Positions 20,997-32,289 of a DNA stretch of 64,000 bases are shown here, piece by piece. The translations under genes were made by a program, and so were the position numbers. This stretch comes from Rehmannia glutinosa (Eukaryota > Streptophyta > Magnoliopsida > Lamiales > Orobanchaceae). The stretch is taken from contig CM071935.1 of assembly GCA_016081115.2 (NCBI GenBank), positions 49,235,150 to 49,299,149 on the forward strand. The letters run 5' to 3'. The notes beneath the pieces were generated by a model. The model was not told where the DNA came from and searched no databases. It saw nothing but the letters and a program-made list of their open reading frames with translations. Every line of letters begins with the position of its first letter. Position 1 is the first letter of the stretch.

Positions 20997-23447
20997 TTAA
21001 ATGCATCTTGTTTTTGGTTGATTCCTGCATGTCTGTCTATTGTGTCCATGCTGCCCACACCTTCCGCGTTTATTTTTAAAGATTTTCTCCCAGGATGCCT
21101 TGCGTCTTCTTTTCTTTGGCCTTCCAGATTTGGCCTTGCCTTCTGGTGGAAGGGTCCACATTGTTTCAATTTGAGGTGTCAGGATCCAGTTATCTTCATG
21201 CGGGATTGGATGCACTGTTTCCGAATAAGTGGCTTCCATTGTTTCTTTCATGTAGTATGCCGAGCAGTATGGTACGGATCTTCATTCAATTCTTTTAGTA
21301 CTGCTATATCATGTGGACAAGTAATTTCATCCATTTGGAACCTGTTGCATGTGCAAGTTCTTTTCTCAAGGTCCACAACAAATATTTTCTCTGATTCTGT
21401 GACTTTAACGAGAAAATCATTTGATCTTTTCACCTGGAAACAAAAATGAAACATGTGAGAAACAATTTTGAAACAAGTGTTCTGTTTCAGATTTGTAGTA
21501 AATTACCCTTAAAGTTAGAGAAATTGTGTAGTTTTTTCCCCATGTACTCTTCAGCTATTTTTGTTATTCTTGTAAATGTTGATCTTGCTTCGTTTGGATG
21601 CCTGCATGTCCAATCTTGAACTAACGATCTAATGTACTCGAGTAATGTTGTTACAGGTAGGTGTCTCCCTGCTACAGTTGCTGCATTCAACGACTTTGTT
21701 GGATGTCATGAGAAAGTACCTTTTGTTACGACAGTGCAGTCATGTCCATTTCTCGTATCCGACGGCGGACAAGTAAGGTATGATTTTGTTGTTCACTCTG
21801 TCCAGTGCAGACATTTATTTTTCAAATTCGTCCTTCGTGTAGGCTTTTGCTGCTGCTATGAATCATTCCCTTATTTAGTTGCTTTTCTTTTTTAAGTTTA
21901 CCTTCAAATTATTTAGGAGATGATACATGAACACTCCATGGGATACTACATGATATACCTAATCATTAAAATAATGTTTTTTTCTTTTTCAGAATGTGTG
22001 TGATTGAAAATATTTTTGAAATCTCTATGTGAAACATTAAAGAAACATATTTGAAACATCTATGAAACATAACTTTAGGAAATATTTTATAATCTGTACC
22101 TCATTTATTGTTGTTTCTATGCTGATATGCATGTCTGAGACTATGCACATGCTTTCCCTGAGATCAAAAGTTTGTCTGAACTTTGTAAAAAACCATACCC
22201 AAGATCTATCATTTTCGGAATCCACTATTACAAAAGACAATGGGAAAATGCTCCCATTTCCATCCTGCGTGCATGCAGACAACAAAGTCCCCCCATAACT
22301 TGCTTTCAGAAATGTACCATCCACAACGACCACTGGCCTACAGTGTATCCATCCATTTATTAATGCATTGATAGCCATGAACAAGAATAGGAATGTGTTA
22401 TAGTCTTTTCTTACTAATTCAGTAATCGATCCCGGATTTGTTTTCTCCAACATGTAAAGATAAGCTGGTAGTTTTTGATAAGATTCATCCGGCCTCTCCC
22501 TTATTATTTTGAGTGCTTTCTCTTTTGATCTCCTAGCTTTTCTATAGTCGAGACTTATTCCATGCTCATCCTTCATGTCTCTTATTATATCTGTTGTTGT
22601 GTACACTGTTTTGATGTTGTTTAGGTATTTTGATTTGATAATGTGTCCAACCATTTTTGTTGTAGCTTGTCTACTGTCATTCATTCTCTTATCGAGTGGA
22701 CAAGTATGGTTGCTATCGTATTTTCTTACTATGAACTTGGTTGTCCTTGTTCTTGATGATGCTTTCAAGTGCCAATTGCAATTTTCATCCAGACAATTTA
22801 TGTGGTATTGCTTATTGTAGGATTTATCGACCTTATACTAGAAGTGATTTTTCAATGCAAAAGAGCTGATGTATTTGATCAGTTCGTCCTTGTTGTTGTA
22901 AACATTCCCTATTTGGATTTGTTCTTATTCACAATTAATAGATTCCTGGACTTGCATTATTTCTTGTACCACATTCTTGCTGATTAGGTTTGCATAGTCG
23001 ATGTAGTCGATGAGATTTTGTCCCATATTTTCCATTGTTGAGCTCTCTTCTGATATGTTGATGGTTCCCTCCATTGCATTTTGATGTGTTGTTTCTTGCA
23101 AGCTTGTCTCTTTTGATTTCAAGAGTAGTTCGTTTTCTGAATTAACTAGTAGGTCTATGCACAGAGGAAACTTCATCCCAATCTTCTTCTTTGCTTTTTA
23201 CTTCTAAATAGAACTTCAGGTTGAAGTCATTTTCAATCTTTAATGGTAGCAGGGATTCTCTCAATTTGTACTTAATCTGTATTCTTTCCTCATCTCTGCT
23301 GACCTGTAATTGTTGTTCTAAAATTTCATGCAGGGTGCTGAAAGTGCAATCCATTGGAATAAGGATCCCCGTTATCTCGAAGTTGATATAATCGGTGTTC
23401 TCTATCCATTCTCCATTGTGGTATACTACTGCTGGCACTTTATCCAT
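20997..23447 (-). pseudogene. MULE (MuDR-type) transposase, broken
   Basis: Starts at ATG 23447 (MDKVPAVVYHNGEW). Exons: 23447-22100, about 21900-21507, and 21433-20997, with GT-AG junctions. Order: N-terminal region; a zinc-type DNA-binding region (HTCPLDKRMN); the MULE DDE core (VVVVDGTFLKASYGGTLLS, FVIVDSENDRSWVWFF, IVSD); a helical part; a SWIM zinc finger (CTCNRFQMDEITCPH); a GRPKKRRR AT-hook; and a zinc knuckle CGQHGHNRQTC near the end. I see frameshifts near 23175, 21820 and 21260 and stops near 22924 and 22833. It would have cut and moved the element. Confidence 0.85.
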
Positions 23448-24008
23448 GGTACTGTATAATTTTATACTATTTGAAACATGAATGAAACATAGTTGAAACA
23501 AAGATGAAACAATCCCCCTGAACAGGGGAAGCAATGTGTTTCCCATGCAGAATATATACTCTTTTGGAACAACAATGAAACAATAACGAAACAACTTTGA
23601 ACAATTATCTAAATAATTGCATGCAGTTTTTTGAGATCCATACATTTGATGTGTAGATTTTCATGACAATCAAACTTTTTAGGATTTTGTATCAATTTCG
23701 AATAAGATAAGCCTTTTATAATATTGAATCACTCATTTTGATCTAATTTTGTATTCGCAAATTCGATGTACAATCTCAATTTGATCTGATGTATATATAT
23801 ATGTTCAATTATAATTTTGCATGTGGAAATAGATACGCAGTGATGTGAACAATAGTTTTTTAGAGTAATTAAGCAATATTTTTTCGAGATTGGTGTTTTG
23901 TACCTTGTTTTTTGTTCTGCTTTCTTCTTTATTTTACTAATTTGGAGTTCGATTCTTCTTCCTTTGCTTGTTCAGTCATATTGTTTGTTCTTCTCCTTCG
24001 GAAAGTGT

Positions 24009-25528
24009 CACTACAACATAAATGACATTAGGTAATACAAATTTTGTAGCACTTTTGACATAAGGTACATATGTAACACATGTTTGTAACACTTTTTACA
24101 TTACAATATTTATGTAACACTTTTGTAGCACTTTATCAATATGTAACACTTTTATATAAGTAACACTTTTTAAGTATCATTTTTTTTGTTATTTCTTTTG
24201 TAACGCAAATAGGTAACACTTTTATCAATATGTAACGCTTATATGTAACACATTTATATAAATAACACTTTTTAAGTATCGGTTTGTTTTTGTTATTTCT
24301 TTTGTAACGCAAATATGTATCACTTTATTTAAGAAGCACTCTTGGCAACAATATATTTTATTGATTGTAACACTTTTTAAGCTATATTTTAGTAATACAA
24401 AATTATATAACTATCATTAAATCATGTCAAAGATTTATTTAATTAATTGATGTCACCAAACCTAAAAATTGTAGACATTATGTAATCTATTTTTTAACTG
24501 AATTTTTGTTTACTTTTTACAAAGTATTTTAGTTTACTTTTTACGAAGGCAATTAATTCCGTCTTAATACCGACGGAAAATGCGCATGTATATATTTTAT
24601 TATTATTTATTTATTTTTTTAATTTTTACTAACTGAGACCCATTTCATCGTTAACCTTTTTTTATATTTTTTTTTTACTTTTTTAAAAAAATTACTAATG
24701 AAAATTGATGTTGTCGGTAATTACTTAGGAATGTTTTCCGTCGGTAAATTATTATTTCGTTATTTTCTTTATTATTTAATTTTTTTACTGTTAGAACTTT
24801 TTTATCTGTCGGTAAATGAATTTTATATTTTTATATATTTTTTTATTTTTACCGATTGAATATTTATTAGTTGATAAATTTATTTTATATATTTTTTATA
24901 TTTTTAATTTGTTGTGTCCTTTAATATATAATATAATATGATTTTCAAACTATATATTATACAATATAAAACTTGATATATACAATGTATAATATAATTT
25001 AATACATATATTATAACATATAATCTTTATTATATAAAATATATTATATATACATATAATATATGTGTTTGTGTGTATGTGTATATATAAACAAAGCAAA
25101 AGTTGTAATAAGAATCAACTTAGCTTAGTGGCAAATTGCCACTTCCATACATAATAGGTCGTGGGTTCGAGTTTACTTGGTGGCAAAAAATAGTATTTCT
25201 ACGAAGTGCTACAAAAAAAGTGTTACATAAGATTCATATGTAACACCTTTAGAAGTATTTTTTGAAAGTGTTACAAATATAAAAAGTGATACATATGAAT
25301 CTTATGTAACACTTTAGAAATATTGCTTCAAAGTGTTACCAATAGAAAACTTAATGTAACACTTAGAAAAAGTGTTACTAAAAGCTAATAAAAGTGATAC
25401 CTTTGACTATAGGTAGCACGGGCAACTATGAACGCCATAAAAAAGTGCTACATATTGTCTATAGTAACATTTTATAGCCATTAGGTAACATTTTTTGAGT
25501 GTTACCTAATGTCATTTATGTTGTATTG
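24009..25528. mobile_element. Non-autonomous CACTA-type element (1.5 kb)
   Basis: Begins CACTACAACATAAATGACAT and ends with its near-perfect inverse (ATGACATTAGG-type termini, about 27 bp). It is flanked by TGT (24006-24008 and 25529-25531), the 3-bp duplication typical of CACTA elements. Subterminal GTAACACTT words recur at 24050-24370, and their inverse AAGTGTTAC at 25200-25420, as in CACTA subterminal repeats. There is no transposase. The core is very AT-rich. Confidence 0.82.
25121..25174 (+). other. tRNA-like A and B box pair
   Basis: TAGCTTAGTGG (25121) fits the A box and GGTTCGAGTTT (25164) the B box of a pol III promoter, at tRNA-like spacing, inside the CACTA element. This may be the head of a tRNA-derived SINE or a decayed tRNA. 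I cannot fold a full cloverleaf. Confidence 0.4.
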
Positions 25529-25742
25529 TGTCTGCGCACTTGGTTGTGGTTGTTGCGTTGTGGATCTGCAAGTCTGTTTTGGTGGTTGTCAGCGTATTGT
25601 TTGGTAATGTGTTGGGTTTGAGCGTATTTCTTGGTAATTAGAATGCGGCAACGTATTTTTAGGTAATTTTGGTAAAATCTTAGTATTTTGCAGGTACCAG
25701 TCAAAAATAGGTGGGCATTTGTGTCATTTTCCCAAATTTTTA

Positions 25743-26629
25743 CCTCTTAGCCCACCCTACTACTAATTTCTAGATCCGCCACGGCCCTTAAATATTATTG
25801 AAGATTAAAAAGAAAAAATATCTATAGTTTTATGAAAGTCCATATATTTCGTTTTCCATTAACAACTATCCGAATACATAATACAAATAAAAGTCTACTT
25901 CACCAATTTTTCTTAATAATTTTTTTCAACTTAATTATTCATGTTGGACAATATAAAATGTGCCATTTGATAGTATTCTATTTATTTACTCAGGTAATTA
26001 GACAATATAAAATGTGACATTCACTGTCAGTTTTGACAATTTATTAACAACTATTGTAATTTTTTGAAAATAATTATTATCGAATACAAATTTCTTGTTA
26101 CAGAAGTTAAATAATATGCTAAGGTTACTATTATTTTTTTAAAGCGTAATTTCGAAATTAGTGGTATAATTAATGTGTTCTTACTTTTTTGTGAAGATAT
26201 TAGCTATATTTGATTCATTAAAACTTCATAAGTATTTTTGCCAGCGCACCTGCAGGCTTAAATGAACTTTTTTTTGTTGTTAAGATTTATTAGCAAACTA
26301 AACTAAACCCAGTTGGTCCATTTATTCATTATTTAGGGTGATCCATATTATATATACATAAAGCAAGAGTTTATTTATTTTTTAAATCCATGCCAACCTG
26401 CCATCACAAATATTTTTTTGTTTTGTGCTGCTCATATCTACTATTTAATTGATTATTTGTGTCTGGTGTCTATTATACTATTCAAACGAAGTTTTTCTCT
26501 AATTGAAATTTCATAATATAATAATATATTACCATGTATTGAATTTGATTTTCATTATGTTCGTGATCAGAACACCTAAACAAGTTCAAGTATTATTCCT
26601 GCCTACGGTGGATCAACTTGTCGATCTCT
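25743..26629. other. AT-rich DNA, no gene seen
   Basis: Right flank of the MULE. A short stretch near 25770-25790 (TTTCTAGATCCGCCACGG) resembles a word common in plant dispersed repeats. Nothing codes convincingly. Confidence 0.4.
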
Positions 26630-28590
26630 TGTTAGGCAATTTATTTTTATAAATTTTGATGATGCATAGCAAATATAGATTAGAAAGTTGATGTTGACCG
26701 CTAAAAACACCTATGAAAGTCAAACAATAATCCTCGTAAAAGAACGAGATCAATTGTATGGTATGAAGTTAACCACAAGTCGTCTCTCAAGGAAGCCTTA
26801 GCCGACAAATAATTATTATGTAACACAAATAACAGAAAATAAATCATAAACACTCTATCCAAATTTGTGATTTTAACTAACTAAATAAAAACAAGTAAAA
26901 AGACAAATTAAAACTAAACACAATTAAACCCGAAAAAAACGATATGAATCAAAGTCTAGGATTTTAGAATCATCTCATCAAACTTGCAAGCAGAATATCA
27001 ACTAATTGATCATGCTATTAACAAATATAACAAACAGGTAACAACTAGGTCTAGATCTTATAACTCTCGTATTCACAGATTAGGGCTATCCCTACATAAT
27101 TTGCTATTTTCATTCAGCCAAGTTAGATAAAACATTTCTGATTCATATCTAACCCCCTGAATAAATTTAGTCCAGAAATAATATCTTCTCTCGATCTCAA
27201 TTTTCCCTCAAAATAATCAAAAGTTGATTAGATAATCAATCATCAAATAAAGCAATTTATCCAGGAAAGCAAATCAATTAGTCAATACTCATGCTTGTTG
27301 TTTGAATCAAATCATCATATTCCTAGAACAAAGAAATTAGTTCATGCTTGTAGATGGATTCATCAATTCAATTGAGAGGAAGCGAGCAATTATAAACATG
27401 ATCATGTAATAACAACAATCACCAAGCAATTGAAAATCATATAAAGAAAATGGAGAAATATTACACTTTGATCTAGCCACAAAATATCTCTGGTGGAAGA
27501 ACAAGCAATCCCCAATGTTGGATGTAGAGAAAAATAACAAAAACTAGGGTTTAAAAGTCTAGGAAGTAAAAGTGTTCGAAAATATGGGCTCCCCATGTCT
27601 TATTTATAAGCCTATAGTCCTATACAAGGTAGAAGAGCTAAAGAACGCAAAACAAATCAAAAATTTCGTGTCCTGCAAGTCACCGTGCGCGTCCACACAT
27701 GGTGCCACGCGACCCCACGCGCGCGCGCATAGGCTGTTGTGCCTGCTACCACCCGTGCGCGTTCCCGCACTTTTTGCGCAACCACGCACCCTCGAAACGT
27801 CAGAATTTGCTCTTGGTGTCTCTTATGAGTTGTAGCTCTATCTCTTAAGTTTCCATAGCCACTTGAATGACCTCAATATCAATTTTATAGAGAGTTATGG
27901 CCAAAATACTAAGAGTCATTTCCGAAATTTCAACACATTATTTCCACTTGCACATGATTTTAACACATCCAAACATCTTCATGTGCATTTGGTAGAATAA
28001 ATAGACATTGTAGAACTTTGTCTTAGCTTTTAAATGGTGTATGAATCATGTCTATTGGACTTCGTATGCAAACGCTACGTCCAAAATACGACGACTGCCG
28101 CAGTTACACGAAATGATTTTTTGAGGTTTCTTGCTCCAAAACTTGTTTTTTCCAGCAAATCCTACAAAATCAACAAAATAACACAACGTAACACTAAAAC
28201 ATGCAAATTCAAATAAAACACGCCAAAAATATGTATAAATTATAATACAAAACACACACAAAAATATGCAAAACAGTTGACACCCCATTTTCGTATGTAT
28301 TTCAATTTGTTTTGCAATAGTTAGGTAGATAGTTGAGTTATCAAGTGCCGAGTTGAAGATGTCGAAGATTGACTGAAGAAATGAAGAGAAGATTCAGCTG
28401 TGTCGTAGCTGAGTATCGAAGAAGACTCTCAGTCAATTAAAGAAGTTGTGTCTTTTAGTAGAAGCCGAGTCATCCAAGAATCAAGAAGAAGACTCAATAA
28501 AGGGCAAAAACAGTTGAAGGACTCAGGGAAAGCTGAAGAAGTTCGTTGCAAAGAAAAGTAAAAAACTTACCCAAAATTGTAAGGGACAAA
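26630..28590 (+). repeat. Sirevirus-like LTR fragment, split by a solo LTR
   Basis: 26630-26691 matches the first 60 bp of the copia LTR (TGTTAGG..AATTTATTT, then GATTAGAAAGTTG). The match resumes at 28276 (GTTGACACCCCATTTT), similar to 2860-3100, and runs to about 28590. The remainder is missing; a CACTA-type end begins at 28591. Confidence 0.65.
26692..28275. repeat. Solo LTR (1584 bp)
   Basis: Starts TGTTGACCGC and ends GCAAAACA, flanked by GTTGA on both sides (26687-26691 and 28276-28280). No internal region is present, so it is a solo LTR. It contains a GC-rich segment (about 27690-27800) and TATA-like words near 27598. Orientation is uncertain, and it is unrelated to the other LTRs here. 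Confidence 0.75.
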
Positions 28591-28860
28591 CACTAGTACA
28601 AAAATATTGACAATTTGCATCGGTTGTAAACAACTTTAAGCATCGGTTCCAACGGCGATTCTTATGAATGCGATGCTAATAATCACATGTATTGGCATCG
28701 GTTTCAACCGATGACTAAAACAAACAATAGGCATCGATTGCAAAGCAAAAACCGATGCATAATGTTCACCAAAGGCATCACTTGTCCCTAAACAACCGAC
28801 GCATAAAGTTACTTTGGCATCAGTTTATAACAACAACCGATGCCTATTATTATTTTTTCA
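28591..28860 (+). mobile_element. One end of a CACTA-type element
   Basis: CACTAGTACAAAAA at 28591 is followed by repeated GCATCGGTT words and their inverses AACCGATGC, at intervals up to ~28840, the subterminal pattern of plant CACTA elements. I could not find the opposite end in the window. Later insertions (gypsy at 29665, copia at 40609) may have separated it. Confidence 0.6.
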
Positions 28861-29664
28861 GATATAATTTTTATTTCAATTTCCGACCTCCCTGCATAGA
28901 AACTATTAGCTCAATTAAAATCCAAACGACAAATAAAAATCCAACCCAAAAATTAGTGACATTTTACGTATTCTGAACTATCTTCATTCATAGCATTAGC
29001 CACCAAGAAATCCTCATCCGATTCATTAACAGCAAAATCATTTAACTGTTTAAGTTCCACAATTTTAGCAACACTAAGCTACTCATCACTAGCAACTCCA
29101 AAACAAACATTCATTTCATCTTGAGCAACAAATGAGAATAAAAAGCTGAAGAAAAGCCTCCATTTCGCCGTCGCGAGTTCGGCGACGGATAATAAAAAGC
29201 AGAAGAAATTGTTTCTACCGTGGAGCCTCTCGAAGAAAATAGGACACACACCTTCCAGATCTTGAATTGCTATAAGCCATGGTAGTCGATTGCAGAAACT
29301 TACCGTTGATATAAATAGATAATGTGATCTATCGAACATCAAAACAATAAGAACTATGTTAATTAATATCAGGTTCAAAGCAATCAGAAAATGACTGATA
29401 ATGAATTCATAGCCACTTGAAAAAAGAAAACAGATGTTGTTTTATTCATAAGAAAATTGTATGAGCAAATAAAATGCATTCTAATTAATTTAACTTTGAA
29501 CATGGAGTATCAGACCCTTCATATTTCTTTTCTTTTCAGACCAAAAGTCAGGTCAAACATGTTACTAATTCTTTGAATTTCATGTAATTTCTGTCAATTC
29601 TTAAAAGTTCCCTTTTTACTAAAATGTCAAACTTTTCAAATTTTCATTTTCAGTTGAACCAGTC
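28861..29664. other. Unassigned stretch before the gypsy element
   Basis: Possibly the interior of the CACTA-type element. A 99-codon minus-strand frame at 29079-29378 has no recognisable domain and I do not call it a gene. Confidence 0.35.
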
Positions 29665-30663
29665 CGATGACAATCCATGGACTAAAGATCTAGTGACGGT
29701 GCCAGTTGGTCCGGTGATGAGTGCTCAAGCAAGGAAGTTTAAGGATGCGCTCAATGGGTTGATTCAAGTCATGCAGAATGAGACTGAGAGTGTACTGCCA
29801 ATGGAGGAAGGAGTTTGGGTGGTCCAGTTGATTAGCGTCATCAACGATCCAGAGTCCACCTTAGACTGAGCAAGCGAAGGAATCCAAGAACACGAGCCAC
29901 TTTGCGTCTTGAAGACATTGTATTCTCATTAGTGTCTTATATTCGTCTATCTTAGTTAGTTGTAATTTTCATTATGTTTAAGTCGTTTTGATGTTTAGAG
30001 GCCAAGTAAACCTTTCAGGTCGCGTGTTAAGTTGTTATTTCGATTTTGGGTCGAGTAGGGATCAAATTCGAGGGCAAAGTCGCGAGTAAACATTTGCACT
30101 CACGCACGATCAAGAAGCACGCTCGTGCATTAACGCACAACCAAGACGCACGCCCGTGCGTGAGCCCGTGTGTGATGTCGTACATTGTGGGAGCCTTCGA
30201 CTTGACGCACGGACCAACTCACGGCCCGTGCGTATGCCCGTGCATGGCGTCGACTTGACACACGGGCCGTGCGTGCACCCATGCGTCAGTCCAGGAATTT
30301 GAGTTTTTGTTCTGTTTTTGTTTCCTTTTCAGTCTTAAGTTATTTCCTAGTAGGTTTAGGGTTTGGAACCCTTATAAGGGTGAACACTTATTTTTTTTCA
30401 TCAGTTATCAATTGAATTAAGCTTTTTACTCTCAAATTGAATGTTTTCTCCAAGTGCTTCAAGATTTACGTTTCTTGTTGCAATTATCAACTTATCAGGC
30501 AATAATCCAAAATTGCTTGTGGTGTCTTTGCATACCGATGTTCTTGCTTTCCTAAGCAATGGGTCGAGGTTTCCACCAATCTTTAACCGAACTAGTAAAG
30601 ATCTTGGGTTAACAATATATTGTTGTTGGGTCGTATGCACAGTTGTTGTTGCGGTTCACATCA
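29665..30663 (+). repeat. 5' LTR of gypsy element (999 bp)
   Basis: Aligns with 34956-36026. It ends GGTTCACATCA before the primer site and has a TATA-like CTTATAAGGG near 30371. Its GC-rich minisatellite is one unit shorter than in the 3' LTR. Confidence 0.85.
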
Positions 30664-30680
30664 GTTGGTAATCAGAGCCA
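30664..30680 (+). other. Primer-binding site of gypsy element
   Basis: GTTGGTAATCAGAGCC resembles the tRNA-Met complement, with one extra A. Confidence 0.7.
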
Positions 30681-31032
30681 TCTAGCAAGGTTAAGTCTAT
30701 CCTTGTTCATTAATTTTGTTATTTTCCAGAATTTTTATAAACCTTAGTTCTTCAAGAGTACAAAAAAAAATTCAAATTGCACAGAATTTAGCGGGTAAAG
30801 AATTGTAATTCACGTGCAAAAAAAACTAAAAAATTCTGGAAAAATTCGGAATTATAAACCCTAGTCTTCAATTTCATCGTATTGCGATCCGTTGTTGGCT
30901 TGGTAATTGTTTTGGTGTGTTGAGGCGTACTTGCGATTGTCTGATTGGTTTATAGTCGTGACATGTGCGGGTACTTGGAGATTGTGAGTTGAGTGATACA
31001 CGAGCGTATACACGTGAAGGAGTGATTTAAAC

Positions 31033-32282
31033 ATGTCCGAGGATAACCAACAACCGACAGATTTGGGTAACAAATTGGATATGGAGGCAATTGCAAACAT
31101 CGTAAAGAAAGTAATGATGAAGACGTACAGGGATCCCGGAGAGGCGCTGAGAATCGAGGAGCCTGCTACTAGGGCACAGAGGTCTAGGATGTTTGAATTG
31201 GAGGAATGTGCGGATGAGATTGATGATTTTGATTCCGAAAGGAAGCAAAATTACAATCCGACAGTCGGCGCGAAAATAGAGGTGATAGGGGACGCGAGAA
31301 TAGCAATTTGAGTAACATCAAAATGCAAATCCCATCGTTCCAGGGAAAGAGTGATCCGGGTGTCTATTTGGATTGGGAGAGGAAAATTGAGAATGTGTTT
31401 GATTGCCAAAACTATTCCGAGTTGAAAAAGGTGAAATTGGCTTCAACCGAATTCTCGGATTACGCAAGTGTGTGGTGGGATCAATTAATGGTCTTAAGGA
31501 GGAGAAGCGACAAGCGGCCCGTTTCCACATGGGAGGAGATGGGGAGTTTGATGCGACGTCGTTTTGTTCCAAATCATTATTACAGAGGCGTCTATCAAAG
31601 GTTGCAGAGGTTGACCTAGGGGTCGAAGAGTGTAGAAGATTATCATAAGGAGATGGAGATGCCTATGGCAAGAGCCAATATTGAGGAGGATCAGGAGGTT
31701 ACCATTGCAAGGTTTATCGCGGGATTGAATACTCCTATAGCGGATGCCGTCGACTTACATCATTGTGTCGACCTTGAGGAGATAGTACAGATGGCAGTGA
31801 AGGTTTAGCAGCAACTCAAGAGGAGGGTTTTCAACCGACAGGCATAGAGTTCTAACTCCAGTGCATGGAAGTCAAACACCAACAAAAAGTAGGAGCAGAA
31901 TTCGAAGGTAGCAGACCAAAGGGGGAAGGCGACCGAGCCTAAACCCACAGGTAAATTCGAACCCTTTACTGCTCGAATGAGGGATATTAAATGCTTTAAG
32001 TATCATGGGCTTCGGCATATAGCTAGTCAATGTCCAAATAAGAGGGTGTTGGTGTTGCGTGAGAATGGGGAAATGGAGTTGGAAAGTGAGGGAGAGCCGG
32101 ATTATAGCGATATGCTGGCGTTGGAGGATATTACAGAGGTAGTCGAGGTGGCGAAAAGGGAGGCATTGTCCATAGTGTCCCGGAGGATGCTAAGTATTCA
32201 GCCTAAGTCCGATGAGCGAGTCCAGCGAGAGAACATCTTTCATACAAGGTGTTTTGTCAATGGAAAGCCACCACGAGTGGTT
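31033..32282 (+). pseudogene. Gypsy gag, broken
   Basis: ATG at 31033 opens an N-terminal stretch, and a frameshift near 31308 leads into the Gag domain ([39 protein letters not shown]). Stops follow at about 31617, 31807 and 31846. The zinc knuckle near 31993 reads CFKYHGLRHIASQC; the second Cys of the CCHC pattern has become Tyr. Gag would coat the RNA genome, and this copy cannot make it. Confidence 0.85.
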
Positions 32283-32289
32283 GTTCGAT

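Larger units (their letters stand above)
16265..25733. mobile_element. MULE transposon with Ulp1-like cargo (KAONASHI-like)
   Basis: The ends are short imperfect inverted repeats: GGGAAAGTTACACAAAATAC on the left and GGGAAAATGACACAAATGCC reading inward from 25733. They are flanked by AAATATTTA (16256-16264) and AAATTTTTA (25734-25742), a 9-bp duplication with one mismatch, as expected for Mutator-like elements. Inside are a transposase gene (minus) and a Ulp1-like gene (plus) arranged tail to tail. MULEs carrying Ulp1-like genes are known in plants. Both genes are broken, so the element is not autonomous. A CACTA element has inserted at 24009. Confidence 0.82.

Noticed and set aside
25121..25174. 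A functional tRNA gene
   Set aside because: A and B boxes are present, but I cannot form acceptor and anticodon stems; at best it is a SINE head or tRNA relict.
27604..27835. Open frames over a GC-rich island at 27690-27800, possible CpG-island promoter
   Set aside because: The island lies inside a solo LTR. Both strands are open only because of base composition.
29079..29378. 99-codon minus-strand frame as a possible host gene
   Set aside because: No domain, no conserved motif and no splice or promoter evidence.
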